Positions 11,949 to 23,510 of a stretch of 64,000 nucleotides of DNA are shown here, piece by piece. Under the pieces are notes generated by a model. That model saw only the letters and a program-made list of their open reading frames with translations, had not been told where the DNA came from and searched no databases. The translations under genes and the position numbers were made by a program. Every line of letters starts with the position of its first letter. Within the stretch, counting starts at the first letter, position 1. Origin of the DNA: Roseimicrobium sp. ORNL1 (GTDB lineage Bacteria > Verrucomicrobiota > Verrucomicrobiia > Verrucomicrobiales > Verrucomicrobiaceae); NCBI RefSeq assembly GCF_011044495.1, contig NZ_CP049143.1:620001-684000 (forward strand). The letters run 5' to 3'.

Positions 11949-14621
11949 ATGCATCCCATGCATCGCGTTTCCGCTGCTCTCATTTTCACCATCGCGCTCA
12001 CCTGCGCGCCTTTCATCACGCAGGCTCACGAGATCCATGTCTCACCTGATGGCCCCATCAAATCCCTGATGGAAGCCCGCGACGCCATTCGCGCCTGGCG
12101 CTCTGGGGAAGGCAAGGACAAGGCGGAGCCCATCCGCGTCACCATCGCCGACGGCACCTACACCATTACCGAACCTCTCGCCTTTGAGACGCAGGATACC
12201 GGCACCAGCACTTCACCCATCACGTACGAAGCTGCTCCCGGAGCAAAGCCCATCCTCAGTGGCGGACGCCGCATCACGGGTTGGAAAAAGGAGCCGGACG
12301 GTCTCTGGTCTGCGGAAATTCCCGAAGTGAAATCCGGTCAGTGGTACTTCCAGGAACTTTGGATCAACGGCCGCCGCGCTACTCGTGCGCGCACGCCAAA
12401 CAAGCGCTACTTGCACGCCTCCAAGCCAGCGCTGGAGTCACGCGCCGGAGCCCCACCCATGAAGGCGCCGGAGAACACCGCCTTCTACGCGATGAGCGAG
12501 GACCTCAAGGCGATTGACCCCTTGTCACCCAAAGAACGCGAAGACGTGGAAGTCATCGTTTTCCAGACATGGCAGATTGCGCGCCATCGTGTGGCGTACC
12601 TCGAAGCGCCTGCAGGCTATGTGCAGTTCACCGCCCCCTCGCGCTGGCCTTTCCTCGTGTATGAAGCGGGACAGCGCTACATCCTGGAAAACTTCCGCGG
12701 CGCATTGGATGAGCCCGGCGAGTGGTACCTCTCACGCGACGACGGCAAGCTGCTCTACAAACCCCTGCCTGATGAGGACATGAGCAAAGTGGAAGCTATC
12801 GCGCCCGTTGCCGAGCACTTGCTGGTGGTGAAGGGTGAGCCTGCGAATGGGAAGCTCGTGAAGCACATCGCCTTCAAAGGAATCCGCTTTCACCACACCG
12901 GTTACCACATCCCCAAGGAGGGCCACATCGACAGCCAGGCGGACTCGAAGATTCCCGCCGCTGTGATGCTAGATGGTGCGTCGCACATCTCCTTCGACCG
13001 CTGCGAAATTGCGCACACCGGCACCTATGCCATCTGGTTCCGCAACGGCTGCACGGACAGCAGCATCACCCACAGCCACCTGTATGACATGGGCGCCGGT
13101 GGGGTGCGTATCGGTGAGGGGAGTGTGGACTCGAATCCCGCGGGCCGTACGCATCACATCACCGTGGACAACAGCATCATCCAAAACGGTGGCCGCTACT
13201 TCATGGGCAGCGTAGGGGTGTTCATCCAGCAGAGCAGTGACAACGTGATCACGCACAATGACATCGGCGACTTCTTCTACACCGGCGTGTCCGTGGGCTG
13301 GGTGTGGGGGTATGGAGAGAGTCTCTCGCACCACAACAAGATCGACTTCAATCACATCCACCACCTCGGGTATGGCGTGCTGAGCGACATGGGCGGGTTT
13401 TATGGTCTAGGGCCTGCCTCCGGCACCTCCGTCTCGAACAACCATGTGCATGATGTGCAGGGCTATCGCTACGGGGGTTGGGGTCTGTACACGGATGAAG
13501 GCAGCAGCGGCGTGCTGATGGAAAACAACCTGGTGCACAACACCCGGCACGCCACCTTCCACCAGCACTATGGGAGGGACAATGTGATCCGGAACAACAT
13601 CTTCGCCTTTGGCAATGAGGCGCAGATCCAGCGCTCACGTACCGAGGACCATCTCAGCTTTACGTACGCGAACAACATCGTGCTCTTCGACAGCGGCATC
13701 CTCTTCTACGGCCAGTGGAACAAACCCAAGGTGCGCATGGAGAGCAACCTGTATTGGGACCTTCGCAAGCAGCCCATCGATTTCGCAGGCAGTGACTTTG
13801 CCGGCTGGCAGAAGCAGGGCTTTGATCGCGGCTCGCGCGTGGCGGATCCGCTGTTCGTGAATGCGAAGGGTGGAGACTACCGTCTCAAGCCGGATTCGCC
13901 CGCGCTGGCCATGGGATTCAAGCCCTTCGATTACACCAAAGCCGGAGTGTATGACGCGGATGCCTCGGATGGCTGGCGTGCTCTTGCCGCCGTGCGTACG
14001 TATCCTGAGGTGGAGCTGGAGCCTGTGCCGCTCTTCAGCTACGAAGATGACTTCGAGGGCACGCCCATTGGCAAGCCTCTGTGGAACGCCCGCCTCGACG
14101 TGCACAACAAGGGCGACAGCATCGCGGTCACCGATGAGAAGGCAAAGAGCGGGAAGCGCAGCGTGAAGGTACAGGACGCACCGGGCCTGCCCAATCCGTG
14201 GACACCGCACTTCAATTTTGACTGCAATCACAAGTCGGGCACCAGCCGAGTGTCGTTTGATTTGTGGATGGAGCCGGGAGCGAAGTTCAACCACGAATGG
14301 CGGAACAAGCTCGCGAAGTATGAAGTGGGCCCGTCCATCGACGTGCAGGATGGTGCGCTCTTCAGCCGGAAGAAGGAACTCATGAAGCTGCCGGTGGAGC
14401 AGTGGGTGCATTTCGAACTGAGCGCGCCGCTTGGGGAAGCCTCGAAAGGCGCCTGGACTCTGAAGGTCACGCTGCCTGATGGAAGCGCGAAGGTCTTCGA
14501 GGAATTGCCGAATGGCAGCAAGATGTGGGACACGCTGGAGTGGCTCGTCTTTGTCAGCAATGCCACCGAGAAGAAGGCCTTCTATCTGGACAATCTGGTG
14601 ATCAAAAATGCTGTGCCATAA
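11949..14621 (+). CDS. secreted right-handed parallel beta-helix protein with C-terminal LamG-like domain
   Basis: This is probably a secreted polysaccharide-active or polysaccharide-binding protein. The 890-residue product starts with a clear signal peptide (through the FITQAHE region). The pattern EARDAIRAWR...GTYTITEPLAF follows, typical of secreted beta-helix enzymes. Repeated His/Asn/Gly-rich turns such as FDRCEIAHTGTYAIWFRNGC and NNHVHDV run over roughly residues 280-600, consistent with right-handed beta-helix coils. A separate C-terminal region (about 690-890) ends KKAFYLDNLVIKNAVP and resembles a concanavalin-like/LamG fold. The substrate is unknown; pectate lyase-like or GH120-like activity is possible. 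A remnant of a paralogue's 3' end lies at 16347-16436. Confidence 0.75.
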   Translation: MHPMHRVSAALIFTIALTCAPFITQAHEIHVSPDGPIKSLMEARDAIRAWRSGEGKDKAEPIRVTIADGTYTITEPLAFETQDTGTSTSPITYEAAPGAKPILSGGRRITGWKKEPDGLWSAEIPEVKSGQWYFQELWINGRRATRARTPNKRYLHASKPALESRAGAPPMKAPENTAFYAMSEDLKAIDPLSPKEREDVEVIVFQTWQIARHRVAYLEAPAGYVQFTAPSRWPFLVYEAGQRYILENFRGALDEPGEWYLSRDDGKLLYKPLPDEDMSKVEAIAPVAEHLLVVKGEPANGKLVKHIAFKGIRFHHTGYHIPKEGHIDSQADSKIPAAVMLDGASHISFDRCEIAHTGTYAIWFRNGCTDSSITHSHLYDMGAGGVRIGEGSVDSNPAGRTHHITVDNSIIQNGGRYFMGSVGVFIQQSSDNVITHNDIGDFFYTGVSVGWVWGYGESLSHHNKIDFNHIHHLGYGVLSDMGGFYGLGPASGTSVSNNHVHDVQGYRYGGWGLYTDEGSSGVLMENNLVHNTRHATFHQHYGRDNVIRNNIFAFGNEAQIQRSRTEDHLSFTYANNIVLFDSGILFYGQWNKPKVRMESNLYWDLRKQPIDFAGSDFAGWQKQGFDRGSRVADPLFVNAKGGDYRLKPDSPALAMGFKPFDYTKAGVYDADASDGWRALAAVRTYPEVELEPVPLFSYEDDFEGTPIGKPLWNARLDVHNKGDSIAVTDEKAKSGKRSVKVQDAPGLPNPWTPHFNFDCNHKSGTSRVSFDLWMEPGAKFNHEWRNKLAKYEVGPSIDVQDGALFSRKKELMKLPVEQWVHFELSAPLGEASKGAWTLKVTLPDGSAKVFEELPNGSKMWDTLEWLVFVSNATEKKAFYLDNLVIKNAVP

Positions 14622-14776
14622 GCGAGGAAAGACAACCGCACTCCAAGGGGATCAGGCGGCCTTGTTCTTTGTGCAGGGACTTGATGGAACACTCGCAGCA
14701 GCACCCGAAAATTCTCCGCGAATGTCTGCACCAACTGCATTGCCATGCGCGGAAAATCTTGCCACTCTCAGGGCAG

Positions 14777-16348
14777 ATGCGTCCACTGACCTCTTTTTTA
14801 GGAACCGGCGTGGTTCTTCTCATGCTGCTGGCGGACACCGCTTGCACATCAGTCCAACATAAACTGCAGGACGTGGAGTGGGAGAAGGACCCGCTTCGCG
14901 GGCTCGCCGAGAGCAAGCCGAAGCTGGAGAAGAAGGAGCTGCCGGTGGAAACACGCGCCTTGGCCGCCATGCAAATGATGGTGTACCGGGCGAGGCTTCC
15001 GGAAACCAAGGAGGCCGACCTCGTCACCGAGTGGAAGGGGATCGTCAAGAGTTTCACGCCTCTTCCCGGGGAGGTTGAGCCCGGGGATCTTGATCGGGCG
15101 GCATTCACCCTCCCGCGCAGCCTGATGAGCATGGGCTACCACGATGCCGGAGAGCGGATGCTGGCAGCGCTGGCGAGTGGCAAGATGGTCGCGCTGGATG
15201 ACAAATACAAGGAACAGCTTAAAACGATCCGGAAGGCGCTCAGCGAAGCGCGCGCCGTTGCCCCGATACAGGCACGCGTGCGTGAATACCTGCAGAAAAA
15301 CCCCTGGCCAGATGCGGACAAGGTCGAGCGCGGCGATCATGTGGACGACTATTACGACTGCCAGGAAACCATGATGGGTTACAAGCGGGATTTTCCGCTG
15401 CGGTTCCGCTACGCCCTACGCGTCCTGACGCACTACGGGCCGCAGCCCGGGTATGATGCGCGTTTGCGGGATGCTCTCGAGTACGCAGAAGAGTGGCTCG
15501 AAGCAAAAAACAAGCCCACGCCGCCTCCGGGGCTGGAGGCCCTGATGGATTTCCTGGTGCAGGCGTGGGCGGACACACCTCGTCGATTCGCGCGCGATGA
15601 GGCCGCCATCTTCCAAGGCAAGATGATCAATCGTCGGGCGGGCACTGCGGCTGCGGTGGCTCACTACCGTACGATTGCCGCCAACCCGAAGGCCCACGAA
15701 ACTGACCGTTTCAACGCGCTTTCCGACGCTTCGTGGATGGTCTTTGAGACGAAGGACTATCCCGGCACGCTGGAAGCGTGGAAGTTGATCCAGGGCATGG
15801 AAAACAAGATGCTCGCGCGGCCCTACGCGTTGGATGCGGCGTACCTGGCACTCATCATCAAAGATTACAAGGAAGTGTGGCGCACTCTGGATCTCGTGGC
15901 TGACAGCGACTTCGAGGATATGAACGACATCCATTCACATTCACAAGTACTTCACAAAGACATCAAGACGCTCGTGAAGGACCGCGCGGCAGCGGAAGCG
16001 TGGTGGAAGGCCAGCGAGGCCTGGTGGCCCGAATGGCAGGCCCTGGCAAGGGCGATCGGCTTGAAATCGCTGAAGCTTCAGCAGGAATTCAGGCCCTGGA
16101 CCGATTGGGACTACATCGTCGAAAATGCCGACACCCAGCTCGACAACTCGAAGAAGTACGGCGTGAACTGCGCTATCGCGTATGCAGAACTTCTTCAGCG
16201 GACAATGGTGATCGCCCGCTGGCATCGGGCGCATGCGGGTGTGTCGGTGAAAGTTTTGCGGGAACACGTGGCCAAGCGGCATCCCAAACACGCTGAAGCG
16301 GCCCTTGCGCTCGCTGCGCGGATAGAGAAGGAAGCAGAGAAGCGGTAG
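14777..16348 (+). CDS. putative lipoprotein of unknown function
   Basis: I do not recognise the family. The reading frame is open further upstream, but the ATG at 14777 gives MRPLTSFLGTGVVLLMLLAD followed by TACTS. That is a signal peptide with a lipoprotein-like cysteine, although the -3 residue of the lipobox is not the usual Leu/Val/Ile. The 523-residue mature region is mostly helical in appearance, with repeated Ala/Trp/Leu-rich segments such as AHYRTIAANPKAHETDRFNA, suggestive of TPR-like helical repeats. It lies between the intact beta-helix gene and the remnant of a second copy. Confidence 0.6.
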   Translation: MRPLTSFLGTGVVLLMLLADTACTSVQHKLQDVEWEKDPLRGLAESKPKLEKKELPVETRALAAMQMMVYRARLPETKEADLVTEWKGIVKSFTPLPGEVEPGDLDRAAFTLPRSLMSMGYHDAGERMLAALASGKMVALDDKYKEQLKTIRKALSEARAVAPIQARVREYLQKNPWPDADKVERGDHVDDYYDCQETMMGYKRDFPLRFRYALRVLTHYGPQPGYDARLRDALEYAEEWLEAKNKPTPPPGLEALMDFLVQAWADTPRRFARDEAAIFQGKMINRRAGTAAAVAHYRTIAANPKAHETDRFNALSDASWMVFETKDYPGTLEAWKLIQGMENKMLARPYALDAAYLALIIKDYKEVWRTLDLVADSDFEDMNDIHSHSQVLHKDIKTLVKDRAAAEAWWKASEAWWPEWQALARAIGLKSLKLQQEFRPWTDWDYIVENADTQLDNSKKYGVNCAIAYAELLQRTMVIARWHRAHAGVSVKVLREHVAKRHPKHAEAALALAARIEKEAEKR

Positions 16349-16436
16349 CGGTGGTGTGCAGCATCTTGGAAACTGCCTCGCGACCTCGAAGAGCGCGTTC
16401 TACATGGATAATCTCGAAATCCGGAACGCGCCGTAG
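16347..16436 (+). pseudogene. 3' remnant of a paralogue of the beta-helix/LamG gene
   Basis: Read in the frame that ends at the TAG of 16434-16436, the sequence gives LATSKSAFYMDNLEIRNAP. The intact protein ending at 14621 finishes SNATEKKAFYLDNLVIKNAVP. The match over the last 15 or so residues, including the stop position, is too good to be incidental. No start codon or upstream domain is present, and the frame differs from that of the preceding lipoprotein gene. It is best read as the tail of a duplicated gene whose body was lost. Confidence 0.65.
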
Positions 16437-16469
16437 CGCACCTTGCCAACGAAGCAGCACCTACTGCTG

Positions 16470-17264
16470 CTACTTCGAGCTGGTCGTTTCCACCAAGCTC
16501 TTCCGCGGCCGGCAGATGGTGCAGTACTCCTCGCCATCTGAGGTCACGCGGAATTCGAGTTTGGGGTCATCGAGGTCCGTCTTGCCGCAGTTGGCGCACT
16601 TGTGGAAGAAGGTGCCTTGAGGCGCCTTGGCTGAGTCGAAGCGCGCGCGACGTTGCACGACCGTACCGCGCTGCTTCAGCATGCGGATGAAGCCGGGGGT
16701 GAAGGCGAGGAGGAAATTGAGATGGGCAAAAAAGATGGAGGATCGGCTGTCTGGCTGTCCGATGAATGTCAGCAGAGAAATGCCGCCCGTAATCAAGCCG
16801 AGGTATTTCACCTTGATGGGCATGATGAGATACAAGCTGATCTCATAGTCCGGAACGATCACGCAGAAAGCGAGAAAGATGCTCCCGTAAAGAAAAAGCC
16901 CCGTGGGGACGGAGCCAAAAAACCAGTGGCCTAGAATGATGAAAAGGATGCCGCTGAAAACATAGAGGTTCACCTTGAAAGCTCCCCAGGCATGGTCAAG
17001 AACGGAACTGAACGTCAGCATGAGCATGACCCCAAAAAGCAGCCAGAGGACGCTGAAGGAGTTGGGGATGAAAATCCAGGTAATGAGCCGCCATACCTCA
17101 CCCTGGTCCACCAGTGCGCGATGAAGCACCAGGATGTCCACGAATCCCGGGAAAAAAAGCACCATCACCCACACAGCCGCCTGGATGATCGCCAGAATTG
17201 CCACCAGACCGGGGATGGCAAAGCGGCCGAAGCGGTTTTCCAGGGAGTTCAAGAAGGAATTCAT
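16470..17264 (-). CDS. rhomboid-like membrane protein with C-terminal zinc ribbon, probably not a protease
   Basis: The 264-residue protein starts at the ATG at 17264 (MNSFLNSLENRFGRFAIPGL). It has about six hydrophobic segments over residues 20-200. The EVWRLITWIFIP segment resembles the rhomboid WR motif. The position of the catalytic GxSG serine reads LFLYGSIFLAF instead, and a catalytic His is not obvious. It is therefore likely an inactive rhomboid-fold protein. The C-terminal 60 residues carry CANCG and CTIC pairs, a probable zinc ribbon. It is divergent from gcvT. A longer in-frame start at 17345 would overlap gcvT and is less likely. Confidence 0.65.
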   Translation of the reverse strand: MNSFLNSLENRFGRFAIPGLVAILAIIQAAVWVMVLFFPGFVDILVLHRALVDQGEVWRLITWIFIPNSFSVLWLLFGVMLMLTFSSVLDHAWGAFKVNLYVFSGILFIILGHWFFGSVPTGLFLYGSIFLAFCVIVPDYEISLYLIMPIKVKYLGLITGGISLLTFIGQPDSRSSIFFAHLNFLLAFTPGFIRMLKQRGTVVQRRARFDSAKAPQGTFFHKCANCGKTDLDDPKLEFRVTSDGEEYCTICRPRKSLVETTSSK

Positions 17265-17320
17265 GGGAGGGGTTTGAGTAGCGCAGAAGGGATACGCCTG
17301 CCACTGCATTCGCGCACGGT

Positions 17321-17348
17321 TTGACAACACCCGCCAGCCCTCCACAAT
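17321..17348 (+). promoter_or_regulatory. possible promoter immediately upstream of gcvT
   Basis: A perfect TTGACA (17321-17326) is followed 16 bases later by CACAAT (17343-17348), a 4/6 match to the -10 consensus. Transcription would begin near 17355, almost at the proposed GTG start of gcvT (17357), implying a leaderless or near-leaderless mRNA. No Shine-Dalgarno sequence is present there, which is compatible with this reading. Confidence 0.4.
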
Positions 17349-17356
17349 GGCCCGGC

Positions 17357-18472
17357 GTGTCTGATTCCTCGACCTTGCAACGTAGTCCGCTCCACGAAGC
17401 TCATGTAGCGATGGGAGCGCGGATGGTGCCCTTTGCGGGCTGGGAAATGCCGGTGCAATACACTGGAATCGTGGAGGAACACAAGGCGGTGCGAGAGCGC
17501 GTGGGTATCTTTGACATTTCGCACATGGGCCAGTTTCTCTTTGAAGGTCCGGGAGCCGAGGCCTTCCTGAACCGCGCCTTCACCAACAATGTCAGCACAC
17601 TGCAGCCCGGTCAGGGGCAGTACACCCTCATGCTGAACGCCCAAGGCGGCGTGATTGATGACCTCATCGTCTACCGGTTGAGCGAGCGGGAGTATTTCGT
17701 GGTGGTGAATGCCTCCATGATTGCAGAGGATGAAGCCCACCTCCGCTCCCTCAATTGGGGCGATGACGTGGAATTTGCCAATATCAGTGCCGTGACAGGC
17801 GGCGTAGCCGTGCAGGGGCCCAAAAGTCGCGAAGTGTTCGCGAAAGTCTTCGGACCGGACGCGCATTTTCCCGAGCGCAACACCATTGCCCTGAGCGTGA
17901 CGGAGGAGGGAATTTTGTACCTCTGTGGTACTGGGTACACCGGTGAGGAGGGCTTTGAGTTCTTCGCACCAGCCGTCACCTTCCGTGGGTGGTTCGAGAA
18001 TCTGGTGGGCGCTGCCCGCGAAGTGGGCGGCCAGGCATGTGGCCTGGGCTCGCGGGACTCGCTACGACTGGAGATGGGCTACCCGCTCAATGGCAATGAC
18101 CTTGCGCCGGACAAGACGCCACTGGAGGCAGGCCTGGGTTTCTTTGTGGATCTCACCAAGGAGACTTTCACCGGCCAGGATGTGCTGCTGGAGCAAAAGG
18201 CTCAGGGCTTGCGCACGAAGCTCACCGGATTCCGCATGACCTCCGCCGGTCCACCTCCGCGACCACACTACACCGTGTGGAGCGAGGGTGCCCAGGTCGG
18301 CGAGGTGTGCAGTGGAGGGCTGGGCCCTTCGCTGGGGCAGGGGATTGGCATGGCCTACCTCCCAGCAAACCTGAGCAAGCCCGGCACCGCGATCGAAATC
18401 GAAATCCGCGGCAAGCGTTACTCCGCCGAAACGGTGAAGAAGCCCTTCTACCGTCCGGAAAAGCAATCCTGA
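17357..18472 (+). CDS. gcvT: glycine cleavage system aminomethyltransferase (T protein)
   Basis: GcvT transfers the methylene group from aminomethyl-lipoyl GcvH to tetrahydrofolate, releasing ammonia. From the GTG at 17357 the protein has 371 residues and begins [20 protein letters not shown], close to typical GcvT N-termini. The family segment [15 protein letters not shown] follows, and [13 protein letters not shown] lies near residue 195. A TTG start 36 bases upstream is possible, but its bases coincide with a TTGACA promoter hexamer. The gene is followed by gcvH (48-base gap) and gcvP. No glycine riboswitch is visible upstream. Confidence 0.93.
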   Translation: MSDSSTLQRSPLHEAHVAMGARMVPFAGWEMPVQYTGIVEEHKAVRERVGIFDISHMGQFLFEGPGAEAFLNRAFTNNVSTLQPGQGQYTLMLNAQGGVIDDLIVYRLSEREYFVVVNASMIAEDEAHLRSLNWGDDVEFANISAVTGGVAVQGPKSREVFAKVFGPDAHFPERNTIALSVTEEGILYLCGTGYTGEEGFEFFAPAVTFRGWFENLVGAAREVGGQACGLGSRDSLRLEMGYPLNGNDLAPDKTPLEAGLGFFVDLTKETFTGQDVLLEQKAQGLRTKLTGFRMTSAGPPPRPHYTVWSEGAQVGEVCSGGLGPSLGQGIGMAYLPANLSKPGTAIEIEIRGKRYSAETVKKPFYRPEKQS

Positions 18473-18520
18473 AAGTCGAATTCAGTCACTCTCACCACCA
18501 CCCACAGTTACTTCACCGCT

Positions 18521-18895
18521 ATGAGCCAAGTTCCTGACAACCTTCGTTACCGCGAATCGCACGAGTGGATCGATCCTGCCACCGGCACAGTGGGCATCAC
18601 CGACCACGCGCAGGCTGAACTCTCCGACGTGGTGTATGTGGAACTGCCCAAGGTGGGCGCCCAGGTGAAGGCCGGCGATCAGGTGGCCGTGGTGGAGTCT
18701 GTGAAGGCTGCCAGTGACATCTACACGCCGGTGGATGGCGAGATCGTCGAAGTGAACTCTGCCCTGCCGGACAATCCCGCGCTGCTGAACTCCGAGCCGT
18801 ACAAGGGAGGCTGGATCTTCAAGCTGAAGGTCGCTAACCCCGGCTGCACAGATACTCTCATGGATGCTGCGGCTTATCAGCAGCACATCGCGTAA
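18521..18895 (+). CDS. gcvH: glycine cleavage system H protein
   Basis: GcvH is the lipoylated shuttle of the glycine cleavage complex. The 124-residue protein has the expected length and fold pattern. The lipoylation site is Lys62 in [15 protein letters not shown]. The N-terminal [11 protein letters not shown] and the C-terminal [12 protein letters not shown] are standard. It lies between gcvT and gcvP, giving the T-H-P order. Confidence 0.98.
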   Translation: MSQVPDNLRYRESHEWIDPATGTVGITDHAQAELSDVVYVELPKVGAQVKAGDQVAVVESVKAASDIYTPVDGEIVEVNSALPDNPALLNSEPYKGGWIFKLKVANPGCTDTLMDAAAYQQHIA

Positions 18896-18937
18896 TTACT
18901 CTCTAGAAAAAGAACGGGAGGGTTGGGCGATGTCCTG

Positions 18938-18956
18938 CTGACAGGCGATCTGTCAG
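18938..18956. repeat. 7-bp inverted repeat between gcvH and gcvP
   Basis: CTGACAG (18938-18944) and CTGTCAG (18950-18956) flank a 5-base spacer, 49 bases before the preferred gcvP start. No T run follows. It may be a small mRNA hairpin or a protein-binding site. Confidence 0.4.
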
Positions 18957-19005
18957 GGGGTGGCCAGTGCAAAAAATGGCGCGCCCCTCCTCCGCACATC
19001 CGAAC

Positions 19006-21837
<2,832 letters not shown>

Positions 21838-21870
21838 CGCCAGACGCCAGCCACACCCGCCTCAATTCTT

Positions 21871-22377
21871 TTGCTACCAGCAACCACATATCCTCTTCCT
21901 GACTGGACAGCGTGGCAGCCGACCGTGCGTGCCACGTTGATGTTCATCGTCGAGGATGGGAAGGTGCTGCTGATCCAGAAGAAGCGGGGCTTTGGCATGG
22001 GAAAAGTAAACGGTCCCGGGGGCAAGCTGGATCCCGGTGAAGAGGAATTGGCCTGCGCGGTGCGTGAGACGGAAGAGGAGCTTCACGTCACCGCGATCGA
22101 TGCGGTGAAGCGTGGGGAGCTCTGGTTCCAGTTCGTGGATGGCATGGCCATGCATGTGGCGGTGTTCCAGGCGCCAAAGTACACAGGTCATGCCGCGGAG
22201 ACGGAAGAAGCGGTGCCACTGTGGACGCCGATTGATGCCATTCCATTTGAACGCATGTGGGCGGATGACATCCACTGGCTGCATCGTATGCTCACCGGCA
22301 CGGAGCAATTCCTTGGCACGTTCCTTTTCGATGGCGACACCATGCTCACCCACGATGTAGTGTGGAGAGATGCCTGA
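21871..22377 (+). CDS. MTH1-like Nudix hydrolase (probable 8-oxo-dGTP diphosphatase)
   Basis: This probably cleans oxidised purine nucleotides from the pool. The Nudix box runs from Gly51 to Val73 (GKLDPGEEELACAVRETEEE), with His where the usual second Gly sits. The protein resembles animal MTH1/NUDT1 along its length. KKRGFGMGKVNGPGG (Asn48) matches the MTH1 substrate pocket, and FERMWADDIHW (Trp130, Asp132, Asp133) matches its WPDD recognition motif. The TTG at 21871 gives 168 residues; a shorter form from 21925 or 21940 is possible. It overlaps the next gene by 8 bases. Confidence 0.82.
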   Translation: MLPATTYPLPDWTAWQPTVRATLMFIVEDGKVLLIQKKRGFGMGKVNGPGGKLDPGEEELACAVRETEEELHVTAIDAVKRGELWFQFVDGMAMHVAVFQAPKYTGHAAETEEAVPLWTPIDAIPFERMWADDIHWLHRMLTGTEQFLGTFLFDGDTMLTHDVVWRDA

Positions 22378-23290
22378 AGAACTGCGCTTGGGAATGATCG
22401 GACTCGACACTTCACACAGTGTCGAATTCACCCGGCGGCTGAATGATCCCGCCAACCCGCAACACATCCCAGGTGCACGCGTGGTGCATGGTTTCCCGGA
22501 GTTCAGCCCGGACATGTCATGGAGCGTGGAGCGGGTGAAGGAATTTACCCGCGAACTCGAAGAACAGCACGGTGTGCTCATGCTGGGCAGCATCGCGGAA
22601 GTAGTGGCCGAGTCGGATGCCATTCTGCTCTGCAGCCTCGATGGCCGGAAGCACCTCGCACAGGTGGAGCCTGTGTTCGCCGCGAAGAAACCCGTATTCG
22701 TGGACAAGCCGGTCGCTGCCACGCTTAAGGACGTCGTCTCGCTCTACGAACTGGCTGCGGAGTCCGAGACGCCGTGTTTCAGTGCCTCTGCGATGCGGTG
22801 GTATCCCGGCATCATTGGGGTGGCTCAAGCGGACGTGGGCGCAGTGCGTGGCGCCATTTCGTACGGCCCTTCTCCACTGGAGCCAAATCATCCTGATCTC
22901 TTTTTCTACGGCATCCATCCCACCGAGGCCCTCTTCACTGTGCTCGGTTCCGGATGCCAGCGTGTACAACGCGTCACCACGCCGCACACTTCCGTGGTGA
23001 CTGGCATGTGGGAGGATGGGAAGGTCGGCACGCTGCATGCGATTCATCGCTGGCCTGCGGAGTACAAGGTGACGAAGTTCGGCGACACCGGCATCTTCGA
23101 GCAGAAAGAAGCTGGTGATTACACGCCCATGCTGCGGGAGATTGTGAAGTTCTTCCAGACGCGGAAAGCTCCCGTGACCATGTCCGAGACGCTGGAGATC
23201 TACTGTTTCATGGAAGCCGCGGATGAGAGTCGGAGATGGGGTGGCACGAGTGTGGAACTGAGCGAGGTGCTGGCACGGGCGAGCGAGTGA
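22370..23290 (+). CDS. Gfo/Idh/MocA-family oxidoreductase
   Basis: This is a probable NAD(P)-dependent oxidoreductase of sugars or related compounds. The N-terminal Rossmann segment reads LRLGMIGLDTSHSVEFTRRL, a divergent form of the GxGxxG loop. The family EKP-type lysine motif is seen as KKPVFVDKPVAATLKD near residues 106-121. The 306-residue length is slightly short for the family, and no signal peptide is present. The start overlaps the Nudix gene, so the two are likely translated together. Substrate is not inferable. Confidence 0.75.
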   Translation: MPEELRLGMIGLDTSHSVEFTRRLNDPANPQHIPGARVVHGFPEFSPDMSWSVERVKEFTRELEEQHGVLMLGSIAEVVAESDAILLCSLDGRKHLAQVEPVFAAKKPVFVDKPVAATLKDVVSLYELAAESETPCFSASAMRWYPGIIGVAQADVGAVRGAISYGPSPLEPNHPDLFFYGIHPTEALFTVLGSGCQRVQRVTTPHTSVVTGMWEDGKVGTLHAIHRWPAEYKVTKFGDTGIFEQKEAGDYTPMLREIVKFFQTRKAPVTMSETLEIYCFMEAADESRRWGGTSVELSEVLARASE

Positions 23291-23331
23291 AGGGGTTCCG
23301 GAGAACGGCGCGACATCAGTTGCCGAAGGCT

Positions 23332-23474
23332 TTGGACTGCGTGCAGCCTGCTGCTGCTTTCTTCAGCGCAGCTTGCTGCGCGCATTCACCGCGACGAAGT
23401 CGCCAAGCATTCTCCCAGTACTTCAAACTACGGATGAGTGTCACCATCGCCGCAGCAGGCTGCACGCAGTCCAA
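23332..23474. repeat. large REP-like inverted repeat between convergent genes
   Basis: A perfect 23-bp inverted repeat has arms 23332-23354 and 23452-23474 (5' arm begins TTGGACTGCGTGCAGCC). The 97-base interior has its own hairpin, GCGCAGC-TT-GCTGCGC (23366-23381). It occupies most of the gap between the convergent oxidoreductase and permease genes. It could terminate or protect both transcripts. The CTGC-rich arms resemble bacterial REP elements; whether it is repeated elsewhere in the genome cannot be seen here. Confidence 0.75.
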
Positions 23475-23510
23475 GGACGCTTCGCGTCACTTGAGAGGCC
23501 ACTCCTTTTG

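Noticed and set aside
16441-16469. Intrinsic terminator after the rhomboid-like gene
   Set aside because: GAAGCAGCA/TGCTGCTACTTC pairing is broken by an unpaired CTA and no T run follows on the relevant strand.
17265-17356. Glycine riboswitch upstream of gcvT
   Set aside because: The available region is only about 90 bases and shows neither the tandem aptamer pattern nor conserved core motifs.
23332-23474. CRISPR array or phage attachment site
   Set aside because: There are only two arms, in inverted rather than direct orientation, with no spacers and no integrase nearby.
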